Shown in pieces: positions 37,833 to 45,120 of a stretch of DNA of 64,000 nt. The notes under the pieces are model-generated. The model saw only the letters and a program-made list of their open reading frames with translations. It had not been told where the DNA came from and searched no databases. Position 1 is the stretch's first letter; each line of letters begins with the position of its first letter. Position numbers and translations under genes: made by a program. The stretch is from Chryseobacterium sp. Marseille-Q5410 (lineage in GTDB: Bacteria; Bacteroidota; Bacteroidia; Flavobacteriales; Weeksellaceae): positions 744,001 through 808,000 of the forward strand of contig CAMPOT010000001.1 in assembly GCA_946892665.1 (NCBI GenBank). Reading direction: 5' to 3'.

Positions 37833-38469
37833 ATTTAAAGAAAGGGTTGTAAGTTTTCTCAAACCCAATTGTTGTCGGGTTTCCATGTCCGCTGTACACC
37901 TTGGTTTCGTCATCCAATACGAATAATTTTGTTTGAACACTTTCGATCAACTGTTCATAATTTCCTTTGTAAAGATCAGTTCTTCCGATACTTCCTTCGA
38001 ACAAAACATCTCCGGAAATGATCAGCTTTTCAGCTTCGGAATAATAGGCAACACTTCCCGGTGAATGTCCTGGAACGTGCAGGATTTTGAAGGCGTCTTC
38101 ATCTAATTTCAAGATTTCATTTTCTTTTATAAATTGAATGCTACCTTCAAATGGTTTAAAGAAAAAACCAAAACGGTTCGCATCCATTGGATTTCGGTCG
38201 AGAATTTCCTTTTCAATTTCGTGTAATAATACCGGAACTTGGTATAAATCATACATCTTCTGTAACCCCAATACATGGTCGATGTGCGCATGAGTGAGCA
38301 ATATATTCTGGATTTTCAGGCCTTGGTTTTCAATAAATTGCTGTAAAGCAGTGGTTTCAGCATCGGTGAAATTTCCTGGATCGATGAGGTATGCGTCTTT
38401 ATTTTCATTAAAAACTACATAAGTGTTTTCCGAAAAAGGATTGAAGGTAAAGTATTTTATATGAAGCAT
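37831..38469 (-). CDS. MBL-fold metallo-hydrolase (glyoxalase II-like)
   Basis: 212 residues. The zinc motif THAHIDHVLG (HxHxDH), the later HVPGHSPGSVAYY histidine, the metal-bridging ISGDVLFEGSIGRTDL aspartate and the C-terminal SGHGNPTT histidine are all present. This matches the small glyoxalase II-like MBL hydrolases that act on thioesters such as S-lactoylglutathione-type substrates. Cytoplasmic. Convergent with the upstream redox gene. Confidence 0.88.
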   Translation of the reverse strand: MLHIKYFTFNPFSENTYVVFNENKDAYLIDPGNFTDAETTALQQFIENQGLKIQNILLTHAHIDHVLGLQKMYDLYQVPVLLHEIEKEILDRNPMDANRFGFFFKPFEGSIQFIKENEILKLDEDAFKILHVPGHSPGSVAYYSEAEKLIISGDVLFEGSIGRTDLYKGNYEQLIESVQTKLFVLDDETKVYSGHGNPTTIGFEKTYNPFFK

Positions 38470-38541
38470 AAAGGATGTTTTTTAAAGTCCAAAAATACGC
38501 TTTTGTACAACAATTTGCAGTGAGCGGCAACAAAACGTCTT

Positions 38542-38558
38542 TATTTTCGTTATTTTCG
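38542..38558 (+). promoter_or_regulatory. Tandem TATTTTCG -7 boxes before the T9SS plug gene
   Basis: TATTTTCG occurs at 38542-38549 and 38551-38558 (period 9). The second ends 5 nt before ATG 38564. The same stretch, ttcgttattttcgtagt, recurs at 54376-54392. Confidence 0.45.
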
Positions 38559-38563
38559 TAGTG

Positions 38564-39775
38564 ATGAAATTTTTACCTTTTCTTTTTTTGATGTTTTTCT
38601 GCTCGGTTTTGGGGCAGGATATCCGCAGTATTCAATTGTTTAATCCACAAACGAATGATGAAACTCCTGTGATTGGCTTTAATGAACAGCTGATTTTAAA
38701 GTTTGATGATCTTTCCAACGGAAGCAATATTTATCGGTATACCCTTAAACATTATGACCGAAACTGGAAGGAGGACGGACTGTTTTTTACCGAATATGCC
38801 TCCGGAAGTCTCAATGCGTTGATTGATCAATTTGAATATTCTTTCAATACGAATCAAGCGTACACGCATTATACCTTAGCTTTTCCGAATGATAAAATCC
38901 GCCCGAAAATTTCGGGGAATTTTGAAATGATCGTTTATATGGATTCAGAAAATAAACCGCTTTTTACCAAGCGTTTTTCGGTGGTGGAAGATGGAGCGAA
39001 TGTGGGTGTTGCGATTAGCAGAATTTCGGATGCCCGCCGTCCGGAAATCAACCAGAGGGTAGAAGTACAAGTCGTTAGGAACAACGCTTCGTTGCTGCAA
39101 AATATCAATTCTGTCAGTTTAAATATTTTACAAAATAACAACCAGAATATGGTAATCACCAACCAAAAACCAAGTTCAGTATTGGGAAATCGAATTCTTT
39201 TCCAGCAAATGAGTTTGGTTTTTCCGGGAAATAATGAGTTTTATTATTTTGATAACAAAAACATGAATCACGCTTTTGATATGGTTGCCGGAGCAGAAAC
39301 AGTGGATGGGGTGAATCATACCTACTTGCATCCGGTGTGGGCTTTTCCGCTCAATTATCAATATCAACCCGATGTGAATGGCGCTTTTTATTTCCGACGA
39401 AGCGATTTGGGAATAGAGCGTGATGCCAATCGGGAAGCTGATTATTCTTGGGTTTATTTCGCATTGGATTCTGAAAAAACAGATAAGAAAATTTACGTTT
39501 TGGGTGGTTTCAACGATTTTGTTCCAAGCAAAGAAAGCGAAATGTATTATGACGAAAATGCTAAAAAATACATTGCAAAAATTTACTTGAAACAAGGATT
39601 TTATAATTATATTCTCGCAACACAAAACCAAGATGGCCGTTTAAATTTCGGGGAAATCAACGGAAATTTCTGGCAAACCGAGAATTTGTACCAAGCGTTT
39701 TTGTATTACCAACCATTCGGCAGAAATTACGATGGCCTCATTGGTTACGGTGAGTTTCGAACTCCGGTGCGGTAA
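38564..39775 (+). CDS. Type IX secretion system plug protein (DUF5103)
   Basis: 403 residues from ATG 38564, next to an in-frame GTG. A signal peptide (MKFLPFLFLMFFCSVLGQ) is followed by the DUF5103 fold: IRSIQLFNPQTNDETPVIGF, YRYTLKHYDRNWKEDGL and the conserved LSFPND-like LAFPNDKIRPKISGNF. In the T9SS of Flavobacterium the plug closes the periplasmic side of the SprA channel. It ends 1 nt before the hemH stop on the other strand. Confidence 0.88.
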   Translation: MKFLPFLFLMFFCSVLGQDIRSIQLFNPQTNDETPVIGFNEQLILKFDDLSNGSNIYRYTLKHYDRNWKEDGLFFTEYASGSLNALIDQFEYSFNTNQAYTHYTLAFPNDKIRPKISGNFEMIVYMDSENKPLFTKRFSVVEDGANVGVAISRISDARRPEINQRVEVQVVRNNASLLQNINSVSLNILQNNNQNMVITNQKPSSVLGNRILFQQMSLVFPGNNEFYYFDNKNMNHAFDMVAGAETVDGVNHTYLHPVWAFPLNYQYQPDVNGAFYFRRSDLGIERDANREADYSWVYFALDSEKTDKKIYVLGGFNDFVPSKESEMYYDENAKKYIAKIYLKQGFYNYILATQNQDGRLNFGEINGNFWQTENLYQAFLYYQPFGRNYDGLIGYGEFRTPVR

Positions 39776-39776
39776 T

Positions 39777-40805
39777 TTAAACTAAGTAAAATTCATTCAG
39801 TTTTTCCTCACAAAGCGTTTTCACCACGTCGATCCAGCGGTCTTCATCATTCAAGCATGGGATGTAATGGAAGTTTTCGCCACCTGCGTGTAGGAATTCT
39901 TCTTTACCCTCCACCGAAATTTCCTCTAATGTTTCGAGGCAATCGGAAACGAAGGCCGGACAAACAATGGCGAGGTTTTTCACGCCTTTTTTTGGCAAGT
40001 TCTCTAAAGTTTCATCGGTGTAGGGCTCCATCCATTTGTCTTTTCCTAACCGTGATTGGAAAGAAACAATAGTTTTTTCTTTTGCGATATTTAGTTTTTC
40101 AATCACCAATTCAGTGGTTTTGAAGCACTGATGGCGGTAGCAAAACTGATGACTCGGATTGGATTCGCGTGAGCAGCAATCGTTGAGATTACAGGTTTTT
40201 GTAGGATCGGTTTTGTAGATATGTCTTTCGGGAACGCCGTGGTAAGAAAACTGCAGTGCATCGAAATTTTCGGGAAGTTTCTCGCGGATGCTTTCGGTGA
40301 GACAATCAATATAGATATCGCGATTGTAAAAAGGCTGCACGTAATTGATTTTCACCTGTGGGAAGTGTTCTTTTCGCACTTCTTCGGCTTTATCTACCAC
40401 GGTTTCCGTAGTGCTCATCGCGTATTGTGGGTATAGCGGAAACAAAACAATTTCGGTAACGCCCTGTTCTGTCAATTTTCGAATTCCGGTTTCGATGCTT
40501 GGTTCAGCGTATCGCATCCCGATTTCAACCGGGACATCAACCAACTTCTGGAGTTTTTGTTGAATTTTTTGGGTAATAACGATCAGCGGCGATCCTTCAT
40601 CCGTCCAAACCGTTTTATAAGCTGCTGCAGATTTTGGCGGTCGGGTATTCAAGATGATTCCCTGCACTAAAAGCGATCGGAAAAACCATCGGTAATCGAT
40701 CACTTTTTCATCCATTAAAAACTCATCGAGGTAATCTTTAACGTCTTTAACGTCTGTAGATTTTGGAGAGCCGAGATTAACGAGTAATATTCCTTTCTTT
40801 GACAA
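39777..40805 (-). CDS. hemH: Ferrochelatase (coproporphyrin/protoporphyrin)
   Basis: 342 residues. GILLVNLGSPKST, the SYHGVPERHIYKTDPTKTC region with the catalytic histidine, and CPAFVSDCLETLEEI are characteristic. It inserts Fe2+ into the porphyrin to finish heme. The start codon is TTG: an in-frame stop lies 5 codons upstream and the next ATG would delete about 27 residues including the N-terminal motif. No terminator separates it from the convergent plug gene. Confidence 0.95.
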   Translation of the reverse strand: MSKKGILLVNLGSPKSTDVKDVKDYLDEFLMDEKVIDYRWFFRSLLVQGIILNTRPPKSAAAYKTVWTDEGSPLIVITQKIQQKLQKLVDVPVEIGMRYAEPSIETGIRKLTEQGVTEIVLFPLYPQYAMSTTETVVDKAEEVRKEHFPQVKINYVQPFYNRDIYIDCLTESIREKLPENFDALQFSYHGVPERHIYKTDPTKTCNLNDCCSRESNPSHQFCYRHQCFKTTELVIEKLNIAKEKTIVSFQSRLGKDKWMEPYTDETLENLPKKGVKNLAIVCPAFVSDCLETLEEISVEGKEEFLHAGGENFHYIPCLNDEDRWIDVVKTLCEEKLNEFYLV

Positions 40806-40825
40806 AATATTTATTTTTTAATTTG

Positions 40826-40844
40826 ACCACAAAAGTCACAAAAG
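40826..40844 (+). repeat. Left 19-bp inverted repeat of the GxxExxY cassette
   Basis: Made of two 9-mers (accacaaaa, gtcacaaaa) plus G. It is the exact reverse complement of 41378-41396. Confidence 0.8.
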
Positions 40845-40888
40845 CATTATTTAAGATGCAACTTATTTCTCCATAAAGATCAAATAAA

Positions 40889-41296
40889 TTACATTAATTC
40901 TTTATAATATTGATTGACCATGGTTTCATGACCTTCGTGGTATATATTTTTCACATTAAAATTGATTAACACACCTTTCGGAACTTTTAGAATATTCATA
41001 TAATTTAAAAGTTTTGCCCGGTGAGTATCTTCGAAACTTTTTACTGATTTTATTTCCAAAATAATGAGATCCTCAATTAAGAAATCACATCGATAATCAC
41101 AAAATAATTTTTTGCCCTTGTAAACTACATCAACTTGAAATTCAGATTTAAAATCGATACTCCTTAGTTTAAATTCTTCTTTTAAAGCTTCATGATATAC
41201 TTTTTCCAATAAACCCGGCCCCAATTCCTTGTGCACTTCAATACAAGCGCCAGTTATTCGGTACGTGAGGTCGGTAAGATAAGATTGGGTAACCAT
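40889..41296 (-). CDS. GxxExxY protein (PD-(D/E)XK superfamily-like)
   Basis: 135 residues. The family-defining motif is G28-L-L-E31-K-V-Y34 (GPGLLEKVYHEAL). A nuclease-like core follows, with an aspartate at about D67-D71 and E81-I-K83 (LILEIKSV). The family is widespread and often multi-copy, with no proven function. The gene is bounded at both sides by an exact 19-bp inverted repeat, so it may be a small mobile or transferable cassette placed between hemH and nfu. Confidence 0.85.
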   Translation of the reverse strand: MVTQSYLTDLTYRITGACIEVHKELGPGLLEKVYHEALKEEFKLRSIDFKSEFQVDVVYKGKKLFCDYRCDFLIEDLIILEIKSVKSFEDTHRAKLLNYMNILKVPKGVLINFNVKNIYHEGHETMVNQYYKELM

Positions 41297-41377
41297 TTTT
41301 TACTAAAAAATACTTTTAAGGAAACAAAGAATTGAGGTTCTTATTTTTCCTTATAAAAACAAAAGAATTACTTATTA

Positions 41378-41396
41378 CTTTTGTGACTTTTGTGGT
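41378..41396 (-). repeat. Right 19-bp inverted repeat of the GxxExxY cassette
   Basis: Exact reverse complement of 40826-40844. It ends 10 nt before the nfu stop codon. Confidence 0.8.
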
Positions 41397-41406
41397 TGAT
41401 TGTTAT

Positions 41407-42285
41407 TTATCCGTTCACGGCTTCCACATTTTCTACCAATTCCGGGAGAAACTGTTTCAAAACGTTTTCAATACCACCTTTCAAGGTCGCTGTCGAACTC
41501 GGACATCCGGAGCATGCGCCTTGCAAAAGCATTTTAGCGGTTTTGGTTTCCGAAACATATTCGATTAATGAGATTTTTCCACCGTCGCCTTCAACTGCTG
41601 GTGCAACATATTCATTTAGGATGTCCGAAATTTTCTGTTCGCTTTCGGTGTAATCTCTGTTGATGATGCTTTCTACCGGGCTTTCGTGTTTCTGAGGTTC
41701 CAGGTTTGAAATTTCGCCACTATTTTGAAGATAATCTGCTACGAAAGCGCGTACCGCCACCATTACCTCATGCCATTCTACGGATACATTTTTGGTTACC
41801 GCCACAAAATTATCGGAAATGAAAACTTCTTTAGCAAAATCGAACTCCTTGAAAATTGCTTGTGCCAAAGGAACTCCATTGGCCTCTTCCCGGGATTTTA
41901 CTTCCACAAAACCATCGATCAGCAATTTGTTTGAAACGAATTTCATGACCATGGGATTCGGCGTCATTTCCGCATAGATCTGGTACATTTCTCTTTTTTT
42001 CTGAAGATAAATTCTGGGATTAGCGAGCAATTCGTCTTCGATAACATTTTTTAAATTTTCGGAAACGAATTCCCATTCGACTGTATCCTGTTTTGCTACT
42101 GCAATAAAATTAGCGGTGATGAAGATTCTTTCCACAAAAGGATAATTGAAAAGCTCCTGCGCCAAAGGAATTTCCGATATATCTGAATTTCTATCAAGCT
42201 CCAATGAACCCGGAATTAAGTTGTAGTCGGCTACAAACTTCAATACTTTTGGGTTTTCGGTTGGCTCTATCAAAATTTGTCTCAT
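41407..42285 (-). CDS. nfu: NifU-family Fe-S scaffold with duplicated Nfu N-domain
   Basis: 292 residues. Two tandem Nfu N-terminal domains are visible (TENPKVLKFVADYNLIPG and TPNPMVMKFVSNKLLIDG), each ending near a conserved WE-x-V. They are followed by the C-terminal NifU domain with C258-S-G-C261 (GACSGCPSST) that carries the cluster. The doubled N-domain is common in Bacteroidota. It delivers Fe-S clusters to target proteins. A TATTTTTG box on the minus strand lies about 25 nt upstream. Confidence 0.9.
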   Translation of the reverse strand: MRQILIEPTENPKVLKFVADYNLIPGSLELDRNSDISEIPLAQELFNYPFVERIFITANFIAVAKQDTVEWEFVSENLKNVIEDELLANPRIYLQKKREMYQIYAEMTPNPMVMKFVSNKLLIDGFVEVKSREEANGVPLAQAIFKEFDFAKEVFISDNFVAVTKNVSVEWHEVMVAVRAFVADYLQNSGEISNLEPQKHESPVESIINRDYTESEQKISDILNEYVAPAVEGDGGKISLIEYVSETKTAKMLLQGACSGCPSSTATLKGGIENVLKQFLPELVENVEAVNG

Positions 42286-42308
42286 TTTATTTCTTTAAAT
42301 TTGAAAGG

Positions 42309-42316
42309 CAAAAATA
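42309..42316 (-). promoter_or_regulatory. nfu promoter -7 box
   Basis: TATTTTTG on the minus strand, with a roughly 20-nt leader to the ATG at 42285. Confidence 0.45.
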
Positions 42317-42439
42317 CGGATAAGATATCAGAAATCGTGCAAGAGATTTTAGACATTGTCAATCATCAGTATTTTAGTTTTTTTTGAAATATCAAAACCT
42401 ACGTTTCAACCTAGTATTAATCAATAAATCGATCATCAT

Positions 42440-42979
42440 ATGGCTTTAATTAAAAAACTTCTCGGCAAAAGTCCACAAATCGGAGAAAATACTTTTTTAG
42501 CAGAAACCGCGACCATTATTGGCGATGTAACGATGGGGAGAGACTGCAGCATTTGGTACAATGCGGTGATCCGCGGTGATGTACATTTCATCAAAATGGG
42601 AAATAAGGTGAATGTGCAGGATAACGCAATGCTGCACTGTACTTATGAAAAATTCCCGCTCGTTATCGGTAACAGTGTTTCCATTGGTCACAACGCGATT
42701 GTTCATGGCTGTACTTTGCATGATAATGTACTGATTGGCATGGGTTCCATCGTGATGGATGATTGTGTGGTCGAAAGCAACTCGATTGTGGGGGCGGGTA
42801 GTGTCGTTACTCAGGGAACTCACATCAAATCAGGGGAAGTTTGGGGAGGAATTCCCGCAAAGAAAATTAAAGATATCTCCGCCGAATTGCTGGAAGGTGA
42901 AGTTGAGAGAATTGCCAATAATTATGTGAAATATTCTTCTTGGTACAAGGACGATTTTGAGACTGAAAAAAGTAAATGA
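42440..42979 (+). CDS. Gamma-class carbonic anhydrase-like protein
   Basis: 179 residues of left-handed beta-helix hexapeptide repeats (IGENTFLAETATIIGDVTMG and onward). Three histidines line up with the zinc ligands of the YrdA/CaiE/Cam group (DNAMLHCTY, SIGHNAIVHGC). It is a trimeric cytoplasmic protein; carbonic anhydrase activity is likely but not certain for this subgroup. Single gene, plus strand. Confidence 0.88.
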   Translation: MALIKKLLGKSPQIGENTFLAETATIIGDVTMGRDCSIWYNAVIRGDVHFIKMGNKVNVQDNAMLHCTYEKFPLVIGNSVSIGHNAIVHGCTLHDNVLIGMGSIVMDDCVVESNSIVGAGSVVTQGTHIKSGEVWGGIPAKKIKDISAELLEGEVERIANNYVKYSSWYKDDFETEKSK

Positions 42980-43036
42980 TTAAAAGGTTAAAAAATGGAA
43001 AATTCTTAGACATGCATAGGTTTGCAATTTTGAAAA

Positions 43037-43564
43037 ATGAATTTTATGGATGATTTTCTTTTTTCTACGATCTTTTTTTTAATATTGTTTGTAATCCCCA
43101 TGGGTTTTCTTTGGTTTCTCTATTTTATCGGAACCAAATTACAATCGAGGAAAATGGGAATTTGGCTTGCGTCGATTATGGCTACAATCTATCTTTTAAC
43201 GATATTATTTTTAAAATTTGAGGATAAATTTTTCTATAAGTCTGATGCAGAAAAAATTTTAAAACAATATGAAATTGTATTGATAGATGATTTTGAAATT
43301 ATAAACCATGAAACGACTTTTGCCATTGGTGATTCCTATGAAACTTTTACTTTAAAAATTTCGGAGAATGACAAGAAAAATAATCTTTCAGAATTTAAGT
43401 CTCAAACTAAAGACACTTTAAAAAAGAATCAACATTTTGAATTTGAAGAAAATAAATCGGGTTTTACCAAAGAAAAAAAATATTTAGAAATGGGCGACCG
43501 CGAATTTATTTTTATTCCAAAATCAAAAGAAAATATTTTGGAATATCAACTGATGGACGAATAA
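43037..43564 (+). CDS. Hypothetical two-span membrane protein
   Basis: 175 residues, not recognised. There are two N-terminal hydrophobic segments (about residues 7-29 and 39-60), then a soluble charged domain of about 110 residues, rich in Lys, Glu and Phe, with the ending DREFIFIPKSKENILEYQL. No cysteines or metal motifs. An AATTTTG box ends 4 nt before the ATG, again suggesting a leaderless transcript. Base composition is lower in GC than its neighbours. Confidence 0.55.
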   Translation: MNFMDDFLFSTIFFLILFVIPMGFLWFLYFIGTKLQSRKMGIWLASIMATIYLLTILFLKFEDKFFYKSDAEKILKQYEIVLIDDFEIINHETTFAIGDSYETFTLKISENDKKNNLSEFKSQTKDTLKKNQHFEFEENKSGFTKEKKYLEMGDREFIFIPKSKENILEYQLMDE

Positions 43565-43629
43565 ATAAACGAATCCAGGCCTTTGGTGCAGTTTTTGGAG
43601 TGCCAAAAGCAACCTTTAAAATAACAAAG

Positions 43630-44607
43630 ATGAAGCTGAAACTTAAAGAATTGTGGCAAACCATGAAAGATACTTATAAGGATTTTTCGTCCAGAGATTT
43701 AGGTACCGATTCAGCTTCTCTGGCTTATAACGCAATATTTTCAATCCCCGGACTTTTAATTATCGTCATTTGGGTTGCCGGAATTTTCTTTGGCGAAGAA
43801 GCCATTCGGGGTCAAGTGACGCGCGAAATCGATGGAATGATGGGGCGCGATGCTGCCAAAAGTGTGCAGGAAATGATTGTGAATGCTATGATCGATAAAA
43901 AAAGCTTCTGGATGAAAGTTGTCGGAATTGCATCATTGGTTTTCGGTTCTACCACGTTGTTTTTTCAGCTTCAAAAATCATTAAATAAGCTTTGGGATGT
44001 GGAGGCGACACCTAAAAAAGCTTGGCAAAAATATATTCTCGATCGGGCGAGTTCGCTCAGTATGATTCTCATCATCGGGTTTTTGCTTCTCATTACTTTT
44101 TTGCTTTCTACCCTCATAGGTTTGTTGAATAATTGGGTAATTTCACAATTCGGTTTGCCGACATTTGAGCTGGTTTATATTGCGAATATTGTCATTGGAT
44201 TTATTGTAACGACGCTGCTTTTTGCGCTGATGTTCAAGGTTTTACCTGATGCTGAAATTCCATGGAAATCAGTGTGGTCGGGTGCGGTTTTCACTTCTCT
44301 ACTTTTCACTTTAGGCAAATATTTGCTCACCTTTTATTTTGAATCGTTTAAACCCACCTCCCCGTTTGGAGGCGCAGGATCGGTGATCTTAATAATGATG
44401 TGGATCAATTATACTTGTCAGCTGATTTTTATCGGTGCCATATTTACCAAAGTGTACAGCAAAAGAAAAGGACTGGAAATCAAACCTTCTGCACATGCCA
44501 AATGGGCAATTACTCACAAAGATGCTGAAGTAACTTTAAGTCCTAATATCCAAAAGACAATCATCATTGATTCAGATTCCAAAAAAATCCACGATTCCTC
44601 TATTTAA
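43630..44607 (+). CDS. YihY/BrkB family inner-membrane protein
   Basis: 325 residues from ATG 43630. The family core LAYNAIFSIPGLLIIVIWV, the long amphipathic loop, and the final FGGAGSVILIMMWINYTCQ helix are present, with six membrane spans. Old names (virulence factor BrkB, RNase BN) are not supported; the family may transport a lipid or small solute. It is convergent with a lipoprotein gene (6 nt apart). Confidence 0.85.
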   Translation: MKLKLKELWQTMKDTYKDFSSRDLGTDSASLAYNAIFSIPGLLIIVIWVAGIFFGEEAIRGQVTREIDGMMGRDAAKSVQEMIVNAMIDKKSFWMKVVGIASLVFGSTTLFFQLQKSLNKLWDVEATPKKAWQKYILDRASSLSMILIIGFLLLITFLLSTLIGLLNNWVISQFGLPTFELVYIANIVIGFIVTTLLFALMFKVLPDAEIPWKSVWSGAVFTSLLFTLGKYLLTFYFESFKPTSPFGGAGSVILIMMWINYTCQLIFIGAIFTKVYSKRKGLEIKPSAHAKWAITHKDAEVTLSPNIQKTIIIDSDSKKIHDSSI

Positions 44608-44613
44608 TTTGCT

Positions 44614-45045
44614 TTAAATTCCTCCGCTTCCGTTTATTGGAACAGCTTTGTTGTCTTCACAGCGAATTCCGGTCGGTGGTTGCACCATTGCGCAATCCGA
44701 CATCAAACCGTATTTTTTATTAAAAGCAGCACTCATGTTGGTATATTCTTGTATCATGGGTAGGATTTCATTTTCTACATTTTTATGGTAGGTTAAATAA
44801 AAGCCAGGTCCACCACAGGGTTTTGCACCAGCAGGAGCAATTCGCCAATCCGCCGGATCGGTGCATGCGACACTTTTGGAAAGAGCATCGATTTTCGTGC
44901 GCAATTCTTGCAGCATCGCTTTATCGCTTTCTGCTTCATTGATGGGTTTCAGAGTGATGTCTTTGGGCAAATTTTCCACCGGTTGTTTTGTTTTGCAAGA
45001 TGCATTCGCCAGTAAAGCCAACGCTATTAATGAATATATTTTCAT
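44614..45045 (-). CDS. Small putative lipoprotein
   Basis: 143 residues from ATG 45045 (MKIYSLIALALLANASCKTK), where the cysteine after the hydrophobic segment fits a relaxed Bacteroidota lipobox. A longer in-frame start would add 12 polar residues before the signal and is rejected. The mature part has CTDPADWRIAPAGAKPCGGPGF, a cysteine pair seen in a conserved family of small flavobacterial lipoproteins without assigned function. Divergent from the Pif1-like gene, 75 nt apart. Confidence 0.6.
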   Translation of the reverse strand: MKIYSLIALALLANASCKTKQPVENLPKDITLKPINEAESDKAMLQELRTKIDALSKSVACTDPADWRIAPAGAKPCGGPGFYLTYHKNVENEILPMIQEYTNMSAAFNKKYGLMSDCAMVQPPTGIRCEDNKAVPINGSGGI

Positions 45046-45108
45046 GTCAGAATTTTTTTGTGATTGTTTTTTCTGAATCAAAAATAAGGCCTTTATTTTT
45101 TATTTAAT

Positions 45109-45116
45109 TAATTTTG
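45109..45116 (+). promoter_or_regulatory. -7 box directly before the Pif1-like gene
   Basis: TAATTTTG ends 4 nt before ATG 45121. Confidence 0.5.
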
Positions 45117-45120
45117 ACTG

